Source of the DNA: Klebsiella pneumoniae
GTDB taxonomy: Bacteria > Pseudomonadota > Gammaproteobacteria > Pseudomonadales > Pseudohongiellaceae
Direction: 5' to 3'
NCBI GenBank assembly: GCA_945877175.1
Contig: CAMCRC010000011.1
Location: forward strand, 1 to 49,599
DNA length: 49,599 nt
Both the position numbers and the translations under genes were made by a program. Each line of letters begins with the position of its first letter. Positions within the stretch are counted from its first letter, which is position 1. The notes under the pieces are model-generated. The model saw nothing but the letters and a program-made list of their open reading frames with translations, was not told the DNA's origin and did not search any database. Positions 37,832 through 45,959 of the stretch are shown here, one piece after another.

Positions 37832-38023
37832 TCACCGCAACTGAATGCCCTGCATTTCGAATGTCGTCGTGGTCGACGGCGATACGCTGCGCACGCGGGT
37901 GGACATGGAGAAGTTGCCGATGGTGTTCAGCGCGGCATAGTCCACGGTGAACACCATCGGCAATACTCAGCAGCATGGCGCAGGCAGCGCGCACGTCTTG
38001 AACCGGGACATGCGCAGATTCAT
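37832..38023 (-). pseudogene. Possible broken small gene after the spermidine-synthase-like gene
   Basis: ATG 38023 has an excellent GGAGG site seven bases ahead and lies 20 bp beyond the stop of the upstream gene on the same strand. The frame reads MNLRMSRFKTCALPAPCC and then meets TGA. The same frame continues without another stop to 37832, giving VFTVDYAALNTIGNFSM and a serine/threonine-rich end. Between the two parts, a neighbouring frame reads RAACAMLLSIAD, like a signal core. Two compensating small indels would therefore yield a 60-odd-residue exported protein. The gene is either decayed or misread; I recognise no family. Confidence 0.35.
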
Positions 38024-38043
38024 GGCACTTCCTCCACCCGCTG

Positions 38044-38949
38044 TTACTGGCCCAGCAGGTTCGCGGGCGAGAACTGGTCCGTGAGGACTCGGCGGCTCTG
38101 GTCCCAGTCCGGGCGGGTGCTCATGCGGGCCGGGAACTCCAGAATGTCCACCGCATAAGGCTGGAGTGGCTCGTACAGCGGCTGGGCATTGGCGCGCAGC
38201 ACGGCGGCATTGGGCAGCGGCTGCTGCTGGGCGATGATCACGCGGTTGCCAGAACCGCTCATCTTCATGTTGAAGAAATCGCCAAACACGGCGCGGTACG
38301 TCTCGGACTCGTGGTCGTAAAGCGCACTGGTCGAAAAGGTATTCGCCACTACCACGCCTTCGGGCGTGAGGATCTGCTTCACTTCCTCCAGAAACTCCTG
38401 GGTCAGCATGTGCTCGGGAATGTATTCGCCGGTAAAGGCATCCAGCACGATGAAGTCGAACTTGCGGCCTGCCAGACCGGCACGCTTTATGAACACCCGG
38501 GCATCCACTACGTGGGTGCTGACCTTGTCGTTCTCCACATAGTGGAAGAAGTCACGGGCCACATTGACCACCGCCTGGTCGATCTCCAGCACTTCGATGT
38601 TGGCGTTTGGGAACATCTCGTGCAGCGCCGTGGGCAGCGTGCCGCCACCGAGCCCGGCGATCAGGATGTTCTGCGGATTGGGGTTCACCAGCAGGCCCGC
38701 CATGCTCATCTTGGCATAGTGGAACACGAACTCGCGCGGATTGGCGGTGTTCATGCAGGTCTGGTTGCGCTCGCCGCGCACGGCGTTGAACAGCAGACAG
38801 CGGCGACCACTCTCTTCCGTCACAAAGATGTTGCGGTAGACGGAACGCTCCTCATGCAGCACTTCGGCGGCGTTGACGTTGACGCCCACCATGGCCAGCA
38901 GCATGACAGCGGCCTGGCGCCAGCCGCGAACCATCTCTTCAATTCTCAT
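38044..38949 (-). CDS. Spermidine synthase-like methyltransferase-fold protein
   Basis: A 301-residue protein with a signal or anchor helix at the start, followed by the aminopropyltransferase/methyltransferase fold: NILIAGLGGGTLPTALHE (cofactor loop), IEVLEIDQAVVNVARDF (acidic residue that binds the ribose), VDARVFIKRAG and DFIVLDAFTGEYIPEHM. Such domains are usually the C-terminal half of fused MFS/spermidine-synthase-like membrane proteins. Here the membrane half is a separate gene overlapping by 11 bp. Polyamine synthesis is not certain for this group, because the hydrophobic N-terminus places it at the membrane or in the periplasm. Confidence 0.8.
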   Translation of the reverse strand: MRIEEMVRGWRQAAVMLLAMVGVNVNAAEVLHEERSVYRNIFVTEESGRRCLLFNAVRGERNQTCMNTANPREFVFHYAKMSMAGLLVNPNPQNILIAGLGGGTLPTALHEMFPNANIEVLEIDQAVVNVARDFFHYVENDKVSTHVVDARVFIKRAGLAGRKFDFIVLDAFTGEYIPEHMLTQEFLEEVKQILTPEGVVVANTFSTSALYDHESETYRAVFGDFFNMKMSGSGNRVIIAQQQPLPNAAVLRANAQPLYEPLQPYAVDILEFPARMSTRPDWDQSRRVLTDQFSPANLLGQ

Positions 38950-39589
38950 AGCGATGTACTCCGGAAGTGTCTTTCACGGGAATGCGGTGAATCAGGGCAA
39001 CGGCGGCGCCACACAGCAGCAGCGCAGCGATCGCGCCCCACATGATCTGGTCGATCTCGAACCAGAGCACGAAGTAGAACGAGGTCATCAGGGTGCCCAG
39101 AGCACTGCCAAGGGTAGACACGAAATACAGCAGGCCAGCCATGCGTCCGCTGTTCTCCTCCGAGCTTACCAGCAGGCGGATGGAGTAGGGCGACACCATG
39201 CCCATGAAGAAGATGGGCAGGAAGTACAGGAGCGTGGCCGCAACCAGTGAGCCGTAGCGCGGATCTTCGATGCTCAGAAACACCTGTGTCATCGTCCATT
39301 CCCCCACGAAAATGATGGGCAGCGACAGGATGGCAGCCAGCAGGAAGAACAGCGCGAAGGTATTCGGGTTGGGATTGCGGGAAGACAGCCGCCCGCCCCA
39401 CAGATAGCCCAGGGACAGGGAGAGCATGAAAATGGTGATGATGCTGCCCCAGACATAGACGCTGGTGCCGAAATACGGCGACAGGACGCGGCCTCCAAGC
39501 AGCTCGATCGTCATGATCACAAAGCCGTTGATGAAGCCGGCACACACGATGATGTTCTGCAGCAGGGATTTCTTGGCGGTCTCAGTCAC
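38939..39589 (-). CDS. Membrane half of a split MFS/spermidine-synthase-like system
   Basis: A 216-residue membrane protein with about six hydrophobic segments, beginning NIIVCAGFINGFVIMTIELLGGRVLSP, the conserved opening of the membrane part of fused spermidine-synthase-like proteins. YVWGSIITIFMLSLSLGY and SPYSIRLLVSS follow in the usual order. It encodes only the membrane portion. The synthase-like portion follows in another frame, with an 11-bp overlap. Both parts are intact, so this looks like a stable two-gene version rather than a recent break. Confidence 0.78.
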   Translation of the reverse strand: MTETAKKSLLQNIIVCAGFINGFVIMTIELLGGRVLSPYFGTSVYVWGSIITIFMLSLSLGYLWGGRLSSRNPNPNTFALFFLLAAILSLPIIFVGEWTMTQVFLSIEDPRYGSLVAATLLYFLPIFFMGMVSPYSIRLLVSSEENSGRMAGLLYFVSTLGSALGTLMTSFYFVLWFEIDQIMWGAIAALLLCGAAVALIHRIPVKDTSGVHRYEN

Positions 39590-39718
39590 GCTGGGCTCTT
39601 CTTGTTGGTGGCGGATAAAGGGTGAAAGCTCATGGGAGCCTGAAAATACGTTATCTCCGGAAGAGGGTCAAGGAAGCACGGCGAGCCCATGAGTGCTCGG
39701 CTGCCGACAGCAGGTGGG

Positions 39719-40419
39719 TCACCGGAAGGTAATCTTGTCACGCAATCCCGGTTTCTCCAGATGCGCCAGCGCATTGAACTGCGCCAGTGACACCTTGCCG
39801 TCGCCAAAGCGCAGACGCGTGACTGAACTGTTGTTGACCATCCAGTTGGTGGCGATGACCTGGGAATCCGGCAATGCCAGCGCACGCTGCAAGGCCAGTG
39901 CAATCACCCCTCCCGAGGTCGAGACCAGCACTCGCTCTCCGTCTTCGTGAGTGGCCATCAGCTCATCCATGGCGCCATGCACACGCGCCTGAAAATCCCG
40001 CCAATGTTCGAATCCGCTATCCCGGAAGGTGGGCGTGAGTTCGCCCGCAATCCAGCGCGCCGTGGCGCCTTCGAAGACGCGCTGAAACAGCGTGCGATCG
40101 TGGATGGGCAGGCTCAAGGGCTCGTCCGCCGGATGGTGGTCGCGCAGGTAGATGTCGTCAGCGGCGTGCCGTCGTATTCGTTGAAGCCGGTGTGGATACG
40201 GGCAGAGCCTGCCTCCTCAGCCACAAGCGGGCGCAGAATCTGTGCTGTTTCCCGCTGCCGCAGCAGCGCGCCACTGTACAGGTGATCGAAGTGCTCGCCA
40301 GTCTCGCGCCAGTGCGCCGCCAGCAGCTGCACCTGTTCCTCGCCCAGCGGGCTCAGCTTGTCGTAGGACTGTGCGCCGAAGGACGCCTGGCCATGCCGGA
40401 CAAAGATCAGTTCACCCAT
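39719..40419 (-). pseudogene. Histidine phosphatase family gene, frameshifted
   Basis: Two frames together make one phosphoglycerate-mutase-like protein of about 230 residues. The first part (40419 to about 40165) starts MGELIFVRHGQASF with the catalytic R-H-G. It reaches GFNEYDG, then runs out of frame and stops at 40114. Reading one base over from near 40165 restores ADDIYLRDHHPADEPL and continues into the second part, which ends at 39719. The usual second histidine motif (VSHGG) reads VSTSGGVIAL, as in some subfamilies. Either this is a recent pseudogene or a base is missing or added in the assembly. It lies just downstream of two acyl-CoA dehydrogenase genes. Confidence 0.8.
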
Positions 40420-40428
40420 GCAGCCGCC

Positions 40429-41562
40429 TCAAAGACGCGCAAATCGCGCGGTGTGGAAATCAGCATTGCCAAACATCGCGTCAATGGCCGTGACACGTTT
40501 GAAGTAGTGACTGACATCCAGCTCGTCAGTCATGCCGATGCCGCCATGCAGCTGCACCGCCTCCTGGCCCACTTTGCGCGCGGCCTTGCCAACCCGGCTC
40601 TTGGCGGCGGAAACGGCGCGTTGCTTCTGCGCTTCGGGCACGTCGGCATCCAGCGTCATCGCCGCCATCATCACGATGGAGCGTGCCAATTCGCATTCGA
40701 TGAACATGTCTGCCATGCGATGCTGCAGCGCCTGGAAACTGCCTATTGGGGCACCAAACTGCTGGCGCGTCTTGCTGTATTCGACAGTCTTGTGCAACAG
40801 CATGTCCAGCGCGCCAACGGCTTCTGCACACACGCACAGCGTGGCGCGGTCGACGCTCTGTTGCAGGGCAGGCAATGCAGCGCCCTGTTGGCCCAGCAGC
40901 GCACTGACGGGTACCTGCACATTGTCAAAGCGGATCTGGGCCGCGCGATGCCCATCCACGGTCGTGTAGTCACGGCGCACGATGCCCGGGGTGTTCGATG
41001 CGATCATCACAACGGAAATGCCTTCCACATCGCGCTCGCTGCCAGCCGTGCGCACCGACACCAGCAGCGCATCGGCAACTGGCCCATTGAGCACCAGCAC
41101 CTTGGTGCCATTCACCAGGAAATGGCTGCCAGAAACCTGCGCCGTCGTCGCCACACTCGCGAGGTTGTAGCGGCCCTGTTCTTCGTAAAGCGCGCATGCC
41201 AGCTGCAGACTGCCAGCCATGAGCTCCGGCAGCAGGTGCTCTTTTTGCGCCGGGCTGCCCAGCGCACTGACAAGCCCGCCGCCCAGGACGACACCCGCCA
41301 CAAACGGCTCGACAACCAGCGCCTTGCCGAATTCTTCCATCAGCACCATCAGGTCAGTGGCCAGACCTCCGAACCCGCCATCGGCTTCCGAGAAAGGCAC
41401 TGTCAGCCAGCCCAGCTCGGCAAACAGCGCCCAGTGTTCGGCACTGTACCCTGCAGCGCTGGCCAGAATGGCGCGGCGCGCATCGAAGGCGTAATGGCGG
41501 TGCACGAATTTCTGCACGCTTTCCTGCAGCATCTGCTGCTCATCACTGAATGAAAAATCCAC
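40429..41562 (-). CDS. Acyl-CoA dehydrogenase, smaller partner
   Basis: A 377-residue flavoenzyme with the acyl-CoA dehydrogenase fold: DFSFSDEQQMLQESVQKFV at the N-terminus, a middle beta domain (HFLVNGTKVLVLNGPVADAL), RQQFGAPIGSFQALQHRMADM in the C-terminal helical domain and LHGGIGMTDELDVSHYFKR near the end. The C-terminal glutamate seen in many members (Y-E-G motif) is not present, and an aspartate (SVDRAT) occupies the alternative base position. It is encoded 29 bp after a second dehydrogenase gene; such adjacent pairs sometimes form mixed complexes in steroid or side-chain degradation. The substrate is unknown. Confidence 0.88.
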   Translation of the reverse strand: MDFSFSDEQQMLQESVQKFVHRHYAFDARRAILASAAGYSAEHWALFAELGWLTVPFSEADGGFGGLATDLMVLMEEFGKALVVEPFVAGVVLGGGLVSALGSPAQKEHLLPELMAGSLQLACALYEEQGRYNLASVATTAQVSGSHFLVNGTKVLVLNGPVADALLVSVRTAGSERDVEGISVVMIASNTPGIVRRDYTTVDGHRAAQIRFDNVQVPVSALLGQQGAALPALQQSVDRATLCVCAEAVGALDMLLHKTVEYSKTRQQFGAPIGSFQALQHRMADMFIECELARSIVMMAAMTLDADVPEAQKQRAVSAAKSRVGKAARKVGQEAVQLHGGIGMTDELDVSHYFKRVTAIDAMFGNADFHTARFARL

Positions 41563-41591
41563 GTTGTGTCCTCACTCGTCCCGGGCGCAAT

Positions 41592-42791
41592 TCAAAGTCC
41601 GAGTACGGCCTTGCTGATGATGTTCTTCTGGATCTCGTTGGACCCGCCAAAGATCGATTGCTTGCGATTGTTGAAGTAAGTGAGCATGGTACTGGCCGCG
41701 CCTTCCGCACCGATCAGTTCGCCGTCAAAACCGTCCTCAAACTGCTCGGGCACGAAAGGCAGGCCTTGCAGCGCCGCCAGCTCCATGGCCAGTTCATCAA
41801 TACGCTGCGCAGCCTCTGTGCCCACTATCTTGAGAATGGAGGATTCGGGTCCCGGCGCCTTGCCGACACTGACGGCCGCAAGTGCGCGCAGCTCTGCATA
41901 TTCCAGGGCCAGAATCTGGATCTCGGTTTCGGCAATCTTGTGAGCAAACACCGGGTCCTGCAGCAGGTTGCCACCTTGCCCGTCCGGCGCGGCGGCTGCA
42001 CCGGCCTTGAGTTCTTCCAGCCGCACCTTGGAGCGCGGCACACCGGCAATATTGGTGCGCTCATGGGTCAGCAGCACTTTTGCATACGTCCAGCCCTGGT
42101 TCTCCTCGCCGATGCGGTTCTCGACCGGGACACGCACATTGTCGAAGTGCACTTCATTCACTTCGGGGGTGCCGTCCAGCAGGTAAATGGGAGACACCTT
42201 GATGCCCGGCGACTTCATGTCGATCAGCAGAAAGCTGATGCCCTCCTGCTTTCTGGCGGTGAGATCCGTGCGCACCAGGCAGAATATCCAGTCGGCATAC
42301 TGCCCGAGCGTGTTCCAGGTCTTGGTGCCATTGACGACATAGTGATTGCCCTCGCGCACTGCCGTCGTTTTCAGTGAGGCCAGGTCAGAACCGGCATTGG
42401 GCTCGGAATAGCCCTGACACCACCAGACATTGCTGGCGAGGATGTCGGGCAGGAAGCGCTGTTTCTGCTCGTCGTTGCCATAGGTGATGATGACGGGCGC
42501 CACCATCTTCATACCGAATGGCACCGGCTCAGGTGCGCCGGCCTTCGCCATCTCCTGCGCGAAGATGTATTTCTGCGAAGCTGTCCAGCCCGTGCCGCCG
42601 AACGCAACGGGCCAATTGGGTGCGGCCCAGCCCTTGCGATGGAGCACTTTCTGCCAGCGCACGAAATCGTCTTTTTCCAGCGGCACGTGACGCGCAATTT
42701 TGTGGCGGATTTCACTGGGGAACTCCGCCGCCAGAAAGGCGCGCACTTCTTCCTGGAATTCCAGTTCTGCGGGGGTAAAGGCGGCGTTCAC
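41592..42791 (-). CDS. Acyl-CoA dehydrogenase, larger partner
   Basis: A 399-residue acyl-CoA dehydrogenase. Key segments are WCQGYSEPNAGSDLASL (substrate and flavin contacts), YVVNGTKTWNTLGQYADW and the C-terminal FGGSNEIQKNIISKAVLGL. In that last motif the usual catalytic Y-E-G is F-G-G. The middle part from 42060 to 41940 holds an insert rich in alanine and glycine (GAAAAPDGQGG). It leads a two-gene unit with the smaller dehydrogenase. Possible roles are fatty-acid or sterol side-chain oxidation; no transcription factor is adjacent. Confidence 0.88.
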   Translation of the reverse strand: MNAAFTPAELEFQEEVRAFLAAEFPSEIRHKIARHVPLEKDDFVRWQKVLHRKGWAAPNWPVAFGGTGWTASQKYIFAQEMAKAGAPEPVPFGMKMVAPVIITYGNDEQKQRFLPDILASNVWWCQGYSEPNAGSDLASLKTTAVREGNHYVVNGTKTWNTLGQYADWIFCLVRTDLTARKQEGISFLLIDMKSPGIKVSPIYLLDGTPEVNEVHFDNVRVPVENRIGEENQGWTYAKVLLTHERTNIAGVPRSKVRLEELKAGAAAAPDGQGGNLLQDPVFAHKIAETEIQILALEYAELRALAAVSVGKAPGPESSILKIVGTEAAQRIDELAMELAALQGLPFVPEQFEDGFDGELIGAEGAASTMLTYFNNRKQSIFGGSNEIQKNIISKAVLGL

Positions 42792-42884
42792 ACGAACTCT
42801 CCTGTGGACATGCTGCAGAGACGATCCGCCGCAACAGCGGAAGCAATGCGCTTCAGTGCGCCGACTCTAGCACCTTTCCGTGAC

Positions 42885-43178
42885 TCAGTGCTTGCAGGGG
42901 TTTTCGAGGGCCTGAAACACCGGATCATCGTAGAAATCTTCGATACCTTCATAGCGAATGGCGGTGAGCGCAGTCGTGATGGCCTCGGCTGCACTGTCGA
43001 AATATTCCGTCCATTCAGATACTTGCCCGCGCCTGCCGATTACCCGCAGCAGCCAGCCACGGGGGCCTGCTGACTCGGCGATGACGCGAACGGTCTTGCC
43101 ATCCTGCGTAATGTCCCTGACCACCGGCCCGCGCAAATGATCGGCCCCCGGCGCCTCTGCATTCCTTTGCATGCGCAT
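42885..43178 (-). CDS. Small conserved-looking protein of unknown function
   Basis: A 97-residue soluble protein starting MRMQRNAEAPGADHL, with GGGAG ahead of ATG 43178; the frame upstream to 43493 is not protein-like. The body (ITQDGKTVRVIAES, WLLRVIGRRGQVSEWTEYFDSA, AITTALTAIRYEG) suggests a compact alpha/beta domain. I do not recognise a family. It stands alone between the dehydrogenase pair and the DUF4105 gene, on the same strand as both. Confidence 0.65.
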   Translation of the reverse strand: MRMQRNAEAPGADHLRGPVVRDITQDGKTVRVIAESAGPRGWLLRVIGRRGQVSEWTEYFDSAAEAITTALTAIRYEGIEDFYDDPVFQALENPCKH

Positions 43179-43279
43179 GTTCTGCTCCCTGGACGAAATT
43201 CTGTACTTCAAGAAATAGACAGGAATTGCAAGCCTGTCCAGCAGCAACCCTGCCCGGACCAGTTGCTTGTGTACGGTAC

Positions 43280-44629
43280 TCAGGAGAAGCGGATGCGCCT
43301 GATGGCACTGAACCCGGCATTCCAGACCAGAACGGCGAAACCCATGAGCGCAGGAACGACAAAAATGAGCAGCGAGACAACGTCCTGAGACGCAATGCCA
43401 GCAAGCGCCAAAAACACATAGACGATGGCCGCGAAGAGGTGGAGCAGCAAATACAACTTGATCAGGGTGACCGTCGTCTTGCCAAGCTGGCATACCCGCC
43501 CCGATACCAGCCAGCGCAGACTGAACAGCAGGCCGAGGATATCGGTAGGCCAGAACAGCAGCAGATTAAGATTGTTGTGCAGATCCAGGTGCGCAGATTC
43601 CTGCCACGCTGCCGCCATGATGAGGCCGTAGCTGCCACACACCAGGCACAGCAACAGCGCCATGATCCCCATCACCCGGTAACTGAGCCCCGGCAGCCGC
43701 AGCGTGAATCCCGTGCGGCTGGAAAAGGAGGAGATCGGGATGCGCTTGAGCGTCAAAAACAGAAACAGTACTGCGCCAAACAGCGCTGCACCGAGCACAT
43801 GATAGGCATTTGGCCCTGCAGCCGGTGGCGTGAATTCCATGACTACCTGTGGTTCGTCCAGCAGAGGCTGGCGCTGCATGCCATTCATGACATCGGCGGA
43901 GAACGCCAACAATTCTGTGCGCAAGGTCGCTGGCAGAAACATCGACTCCCAGCGCGTCATGCGCCTGTCGATGCGCTCGTTCATCAGGATATCAAGAGAC
44001 ACAGCGACAGGAGGTACAGTCGCGTAGTGGGACAGGACTTCGTCGCGGAAGGTGCGCGGCACCTGAGCGCGGCTCTGCTCGGCCAGCCGGCCGCCGAGGG
44101 CCTCGTCAAGGTAGTCCCGGACACGGGTAGTGCAGTTGTCAAAGAAGTATTGGTAGGAGTAAACGATGTTCTCTTCGCGCAGATTCCACGCCAGGCGGCG
44201 GTAAAGCGTGGCTTTCTGGGCGGTGGTGAGATTCAGGTGATCCTGCCAGACGGAGCGTTGCTCACGCTCATAACGCCCGAACTCCCAGGCTGGCGGCGAC
44301 ACCCCCAGCTGGTAATTGAGAATGCCCTGGAAGAAGTTGCTGGCAAAGGTGACATTGCCGACGCTGGCGTCGAACAGGCCCCAGTTGAACACGAGATCGG
44401 AATTGCTGGAGCGATCCACCACGCGCAATGCGGTGTGTCCGAAATTGTCCCAGATGTTGTCGCCAACATCGACGGTGACCAGGTAAAAGTCGACCTGACT
44501 CAAATCCGCTGGCAAACGGATGGACTGCGGGCTGGTGATTTCCGGCAGTCCCTCTGTGCCATTCACCATTTCGTCCGCTGCGTGCAGACTCGCGCCAGCC
44601 AGCAGACAGCTGGCCGTCACAGTCAGCAT
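43280..44629 (-). CDS. DUF4105 membrane protein
   Basis: About 449 residues from ATG 44629, where a signal peptide (LTVTASCLLAGASLHAADE) starts. An open frame continues upstream to 44803, but no ribosome site supports either start well. The exported domain shows DUF4105 features: DNFGHTALRVVD, FNWGLFDASV, FFQGILNYQLGV and YSYQYFFDNCTTRVRDYL, with an invariant His and a Cys-Thr-Thr that resemble a papain-like (NlpC/P60-related) site. The C-terminal half has about five membrane segments. The function is unknown; a wall or lipid hydrolase is only inference. Confidence 0.82.
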   Translation of the reverse strand: MLTVTASCLLAGASLHAADEMVNGTEGLPEITSPQSIRLPADLSQVDFYLVTVDVGDNIWDNFGHTALRVVDRSSNSDLVFNWGLFDASVGNVTFASNFFQGILNYQLGVSPPAWEFGRYEREQRSVWQDHLNLTTAQKATLYRRLAWNLREENIVYSYQYFFDNCTTRVRDYLDEALGGRLAEQSRAQVPRTFRDEVLSHYATVPPVAVSLDILMNERIDRRMTRWESMFLPATLRTELLAFSADVMNGMQRQPLLDEPQVVMEFTPPAAGPNAYHVLGAALFGAVLFLFLTLKRIPISSFSSRTGFTLRLPGLSYRVMGIMALLLCLVCGSYGLIMAAAWQESAHLDLHNNLNLLLFWPTDILGLLFSLRWLVSGRVCQLGKTTVTLIKLYLLLHLFAAIVYVFLALAGIASQDVVSLLIFVVPALMGFAVLVWNAGFSAIRRIRFS

Positions 44630-44864
44630 TCGCAGAAGTCTGGCCACTCGTCCTGTGCAGCGCTGCAAGCAGGGAATGAGGCTGAATTTAGCGTCGAAAG
44701 GAGTCAATGATCGATGAGCTGCCGTGAGGATCGGGTTGTTGGGCCAGGCCCGTGCGGGGCGACTGGCGGCAATCATATCAAACAAACCGGTTCGATCAAG
44801 CAAGGATTTTAAATAGCCACATGAAGAAGCTCATGTAAGCTCAGGATTCATCGAAAGTAATTTT

Positions 44865-45113
44865 TCAATGAATCGCATCCCACGGCATCGGAAGACCACG
44901 TACTGCACGCAGTTTGCACACCTTCAGCCAGTAGTTCATGACGAAACGCTGGTCCCGCGCCAGATTCAACAAACGCTGCCGGATCTCGTGCACCGTGGTA
45001 TGCGGCAGATGGGCGGCGATCTGCCAGATCTCCTGCTCCTGCACGGAGGCATCCAGCACGCCATTGTAAGTCTCTGAAAAGTCTTGGTTTCGTACGCTTT
45101 GATTCATGCTCAT
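44865..45113 (-). CDS. Small protein of unknown function, possible DNA-binding protein
   Basis: An 82-residue protein starting MSMNQSVRNQDF, with GAGCGAGAA ahead. The centre reads EIWQIAAHLPHTTVHEIRQRLLNLARD, a helix-turn-helix-like or SANT-like pattern, and the end is the unusual LRAVRGLPMPWDAIH. No family is recognised. Upstream lie two identical-type 17-bp palindromes (45156-45172 and 45196-45212) overlapping the likely promoter. A self-regulating repressor is therefore a reasonable but untested idea. Composition is less GC-rich than its neighbours, especially in the promoter. Confidence 0.6.
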   Translation of the reverse strand: MSMNQSVRNQDFSETYNGVLDASVQEQEIWQIAAHLPHTTVHEIRQRLLNLARDQRFVMNYWLKVCKLRAVRGLPMPWDAIH

Positions 45114-45155
45114 GGTCGTTCTCGCTCTTGGATTTCAGTTCGTCTAGAGGTTCTG

Positions 45156-45172
45156 TACAGTCATTTACTGTA
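45156..45172. promoter_or_regulatory. Operator-like palindrome 1
   Basis: TACAGT-N5-ACTGTA, a perfect 17-bp inverted repeat, centred 51 bp upstream of the 82-residue gene's ATG. It lies just downstream of an AT tract that could supply a -10 for that gene. Confidence 0.65.
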
Positions 45173-45195
45173 TATATATATACACTATCTATTTA

Positions 45196-45212
45196 TACAG
45201 TACAACACTGTA
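45196..45212. promoter_or_regulatory. Operator-like palindrome 2
   Basis: A second TACAGT-N5-ACTGTA, with a different spacer, centred exactly 40 bp from the first. On the minus strand it contains TTGTAC, which lies 17 bp from TATATA between the two palindromes, so it could overlap a -35 element. Confidence 0.65.
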
Positions 45213-45296
45213 TGACGCACCGGCGAGGGCAGGGATACACTGTGCCTGACTCGCCGCATCTCCCCGGCAAGCGGGCGTCCGCCGCAAGAGGACACG

Positions 45297-45419
45297 ATGA
45301 AGAAATCCGCCAGACTCTGGCGAGAAAGCTCAGACGGCGCCAGTCCGGCCGCACTCATTTTCTATAACAACATGATTTACAAGCGCTTATTTTATGGCAC
45401 GAAATTCGCTGATACCTGA
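45297..45419 (+). CDS. Possible 40-residue small protein
   Basis: ATG 45297 follows AAGAGGACACG, an acceptable ribosome site. It opens a frame of 40 codons (MKKSARLWRESSDGASP and a tyrosine-rich end) to TGA at 45419. A different frame from ATG 45212, 51 codons long, covers the same DNA. Neither resembles a known family, and both could be chance. The position between the twin operators and the membrane-protein gene is the only support. Confidence 0.25.
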   Translation: MKKSARLWRESSDGASPAALIFYNNMIYKRLFYGTKFADT

Positions 45420-45467
45420 CATTGCCGGGAATCTTCCCACGTCCACAGGAGGCACCACAGTCACACC

Positions 45468-45740
45468 ATGAAACTACTTTCCGCGTTGCTTACGTTCGTG
45501 ATCATTTGCGCCATTATCCTGATGATGATTCCTGTCCTGACCGCCGGTCTTGCCCTCATGGTGGTGGCAGGTTGCTTCTTCGTGTGGTTCCTGCCAATCC
45601 TTCTGATCCTGGGATCGGACGTGACCAGCGGTGGCGAGAAATTCGCCTGGATTCTGGCCATCGTGTTCCTGTCATGGTTTGCGTGGATCTTCTATTTCCT
45701 GCTGGCACCTCTCAAGCCGCGCAATACCCTTCGCTACTGA
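45468..45740 (+). CDS. Small membrane protein
   Basis: A 90-residue protein with three hydrophobic segments: residues about 3-22, 25-50 and 60-82 (KFAWILAIVFLSWFAWIFYFLL). It ends in a basic tail (KPRNTLRY). The AGGAGG sequence ahead lies about 15 bases from the ATG, farther than usual. The last part resembles the short phospholipase-D-N-like membrane hairpins found in many small proteins, but no domain is certain. It converges on a small lipoprotein gene, with 12 bp between their stops. Confidence 0.65.
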   Translation: MKLLSALLTFVIICAIILMMIPVLTAGLALMVVAGCFFVWFLPILLILGSDVTSGGEKFAWILAIVFLSWFAWIFYFLLAPLKPRNTLRY

Positions 45741-45752
45741 AGGCGCTCGTCC

Positions 45753-45947
45753 TCAGTCATCTTCGTCATCATCGTCGGGCGTCGCGACATCCACCACGGC
45801 GCCTGCCACTTTGAACGGCACTTTGGCGACTTCCACGGTGACATCCACAGCGGTGCCAACCACCGCACCCAGGCAGCCTGTCTGCAGCAACAATGCTGCA
45901 GCGAGCAACGCCTTGATAGTATTTTTCAACAGCAAGCGTGCGGTCAT
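45753..45947 (-). CDS. Small lipoprotein
   Basis: A 64-residue protein with a signal peptide and a lipobox: LLLQTGCLGA puts the lipidated cysteine at about residue 25. The mature part is only about 40 residues (VDVTVEVAKVPFKVAGAVVDV) and ends in a run of aspartates and glutamate. Short lipoproteins of this look, with a repeated A-V-V or V-A-K pattern and an acidic end, are common in gammaproteobacteria and have no known function. Twelve bases separate it from the patatin gene upstream, so the two share a transcript. Confidence 0.72.
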   Translation of the reverse strand: MTARLLLKNTIKALLAAALLLQTGCLGAVVGTAVDVTVEVAKVPFKVAGAVVDVATPDDDDEDD

Positions 45948-45959
45948 GGGTTCTTTCCT

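Noticed and set aside
45166-45201. LexA (SOS) box in the AT-rich promoter region.
   Set aside because: CTGT and ACAG are present, but never with the required eight-base spacing. The regular feature is the outward TACAGT-N5-ACTGTA pair.
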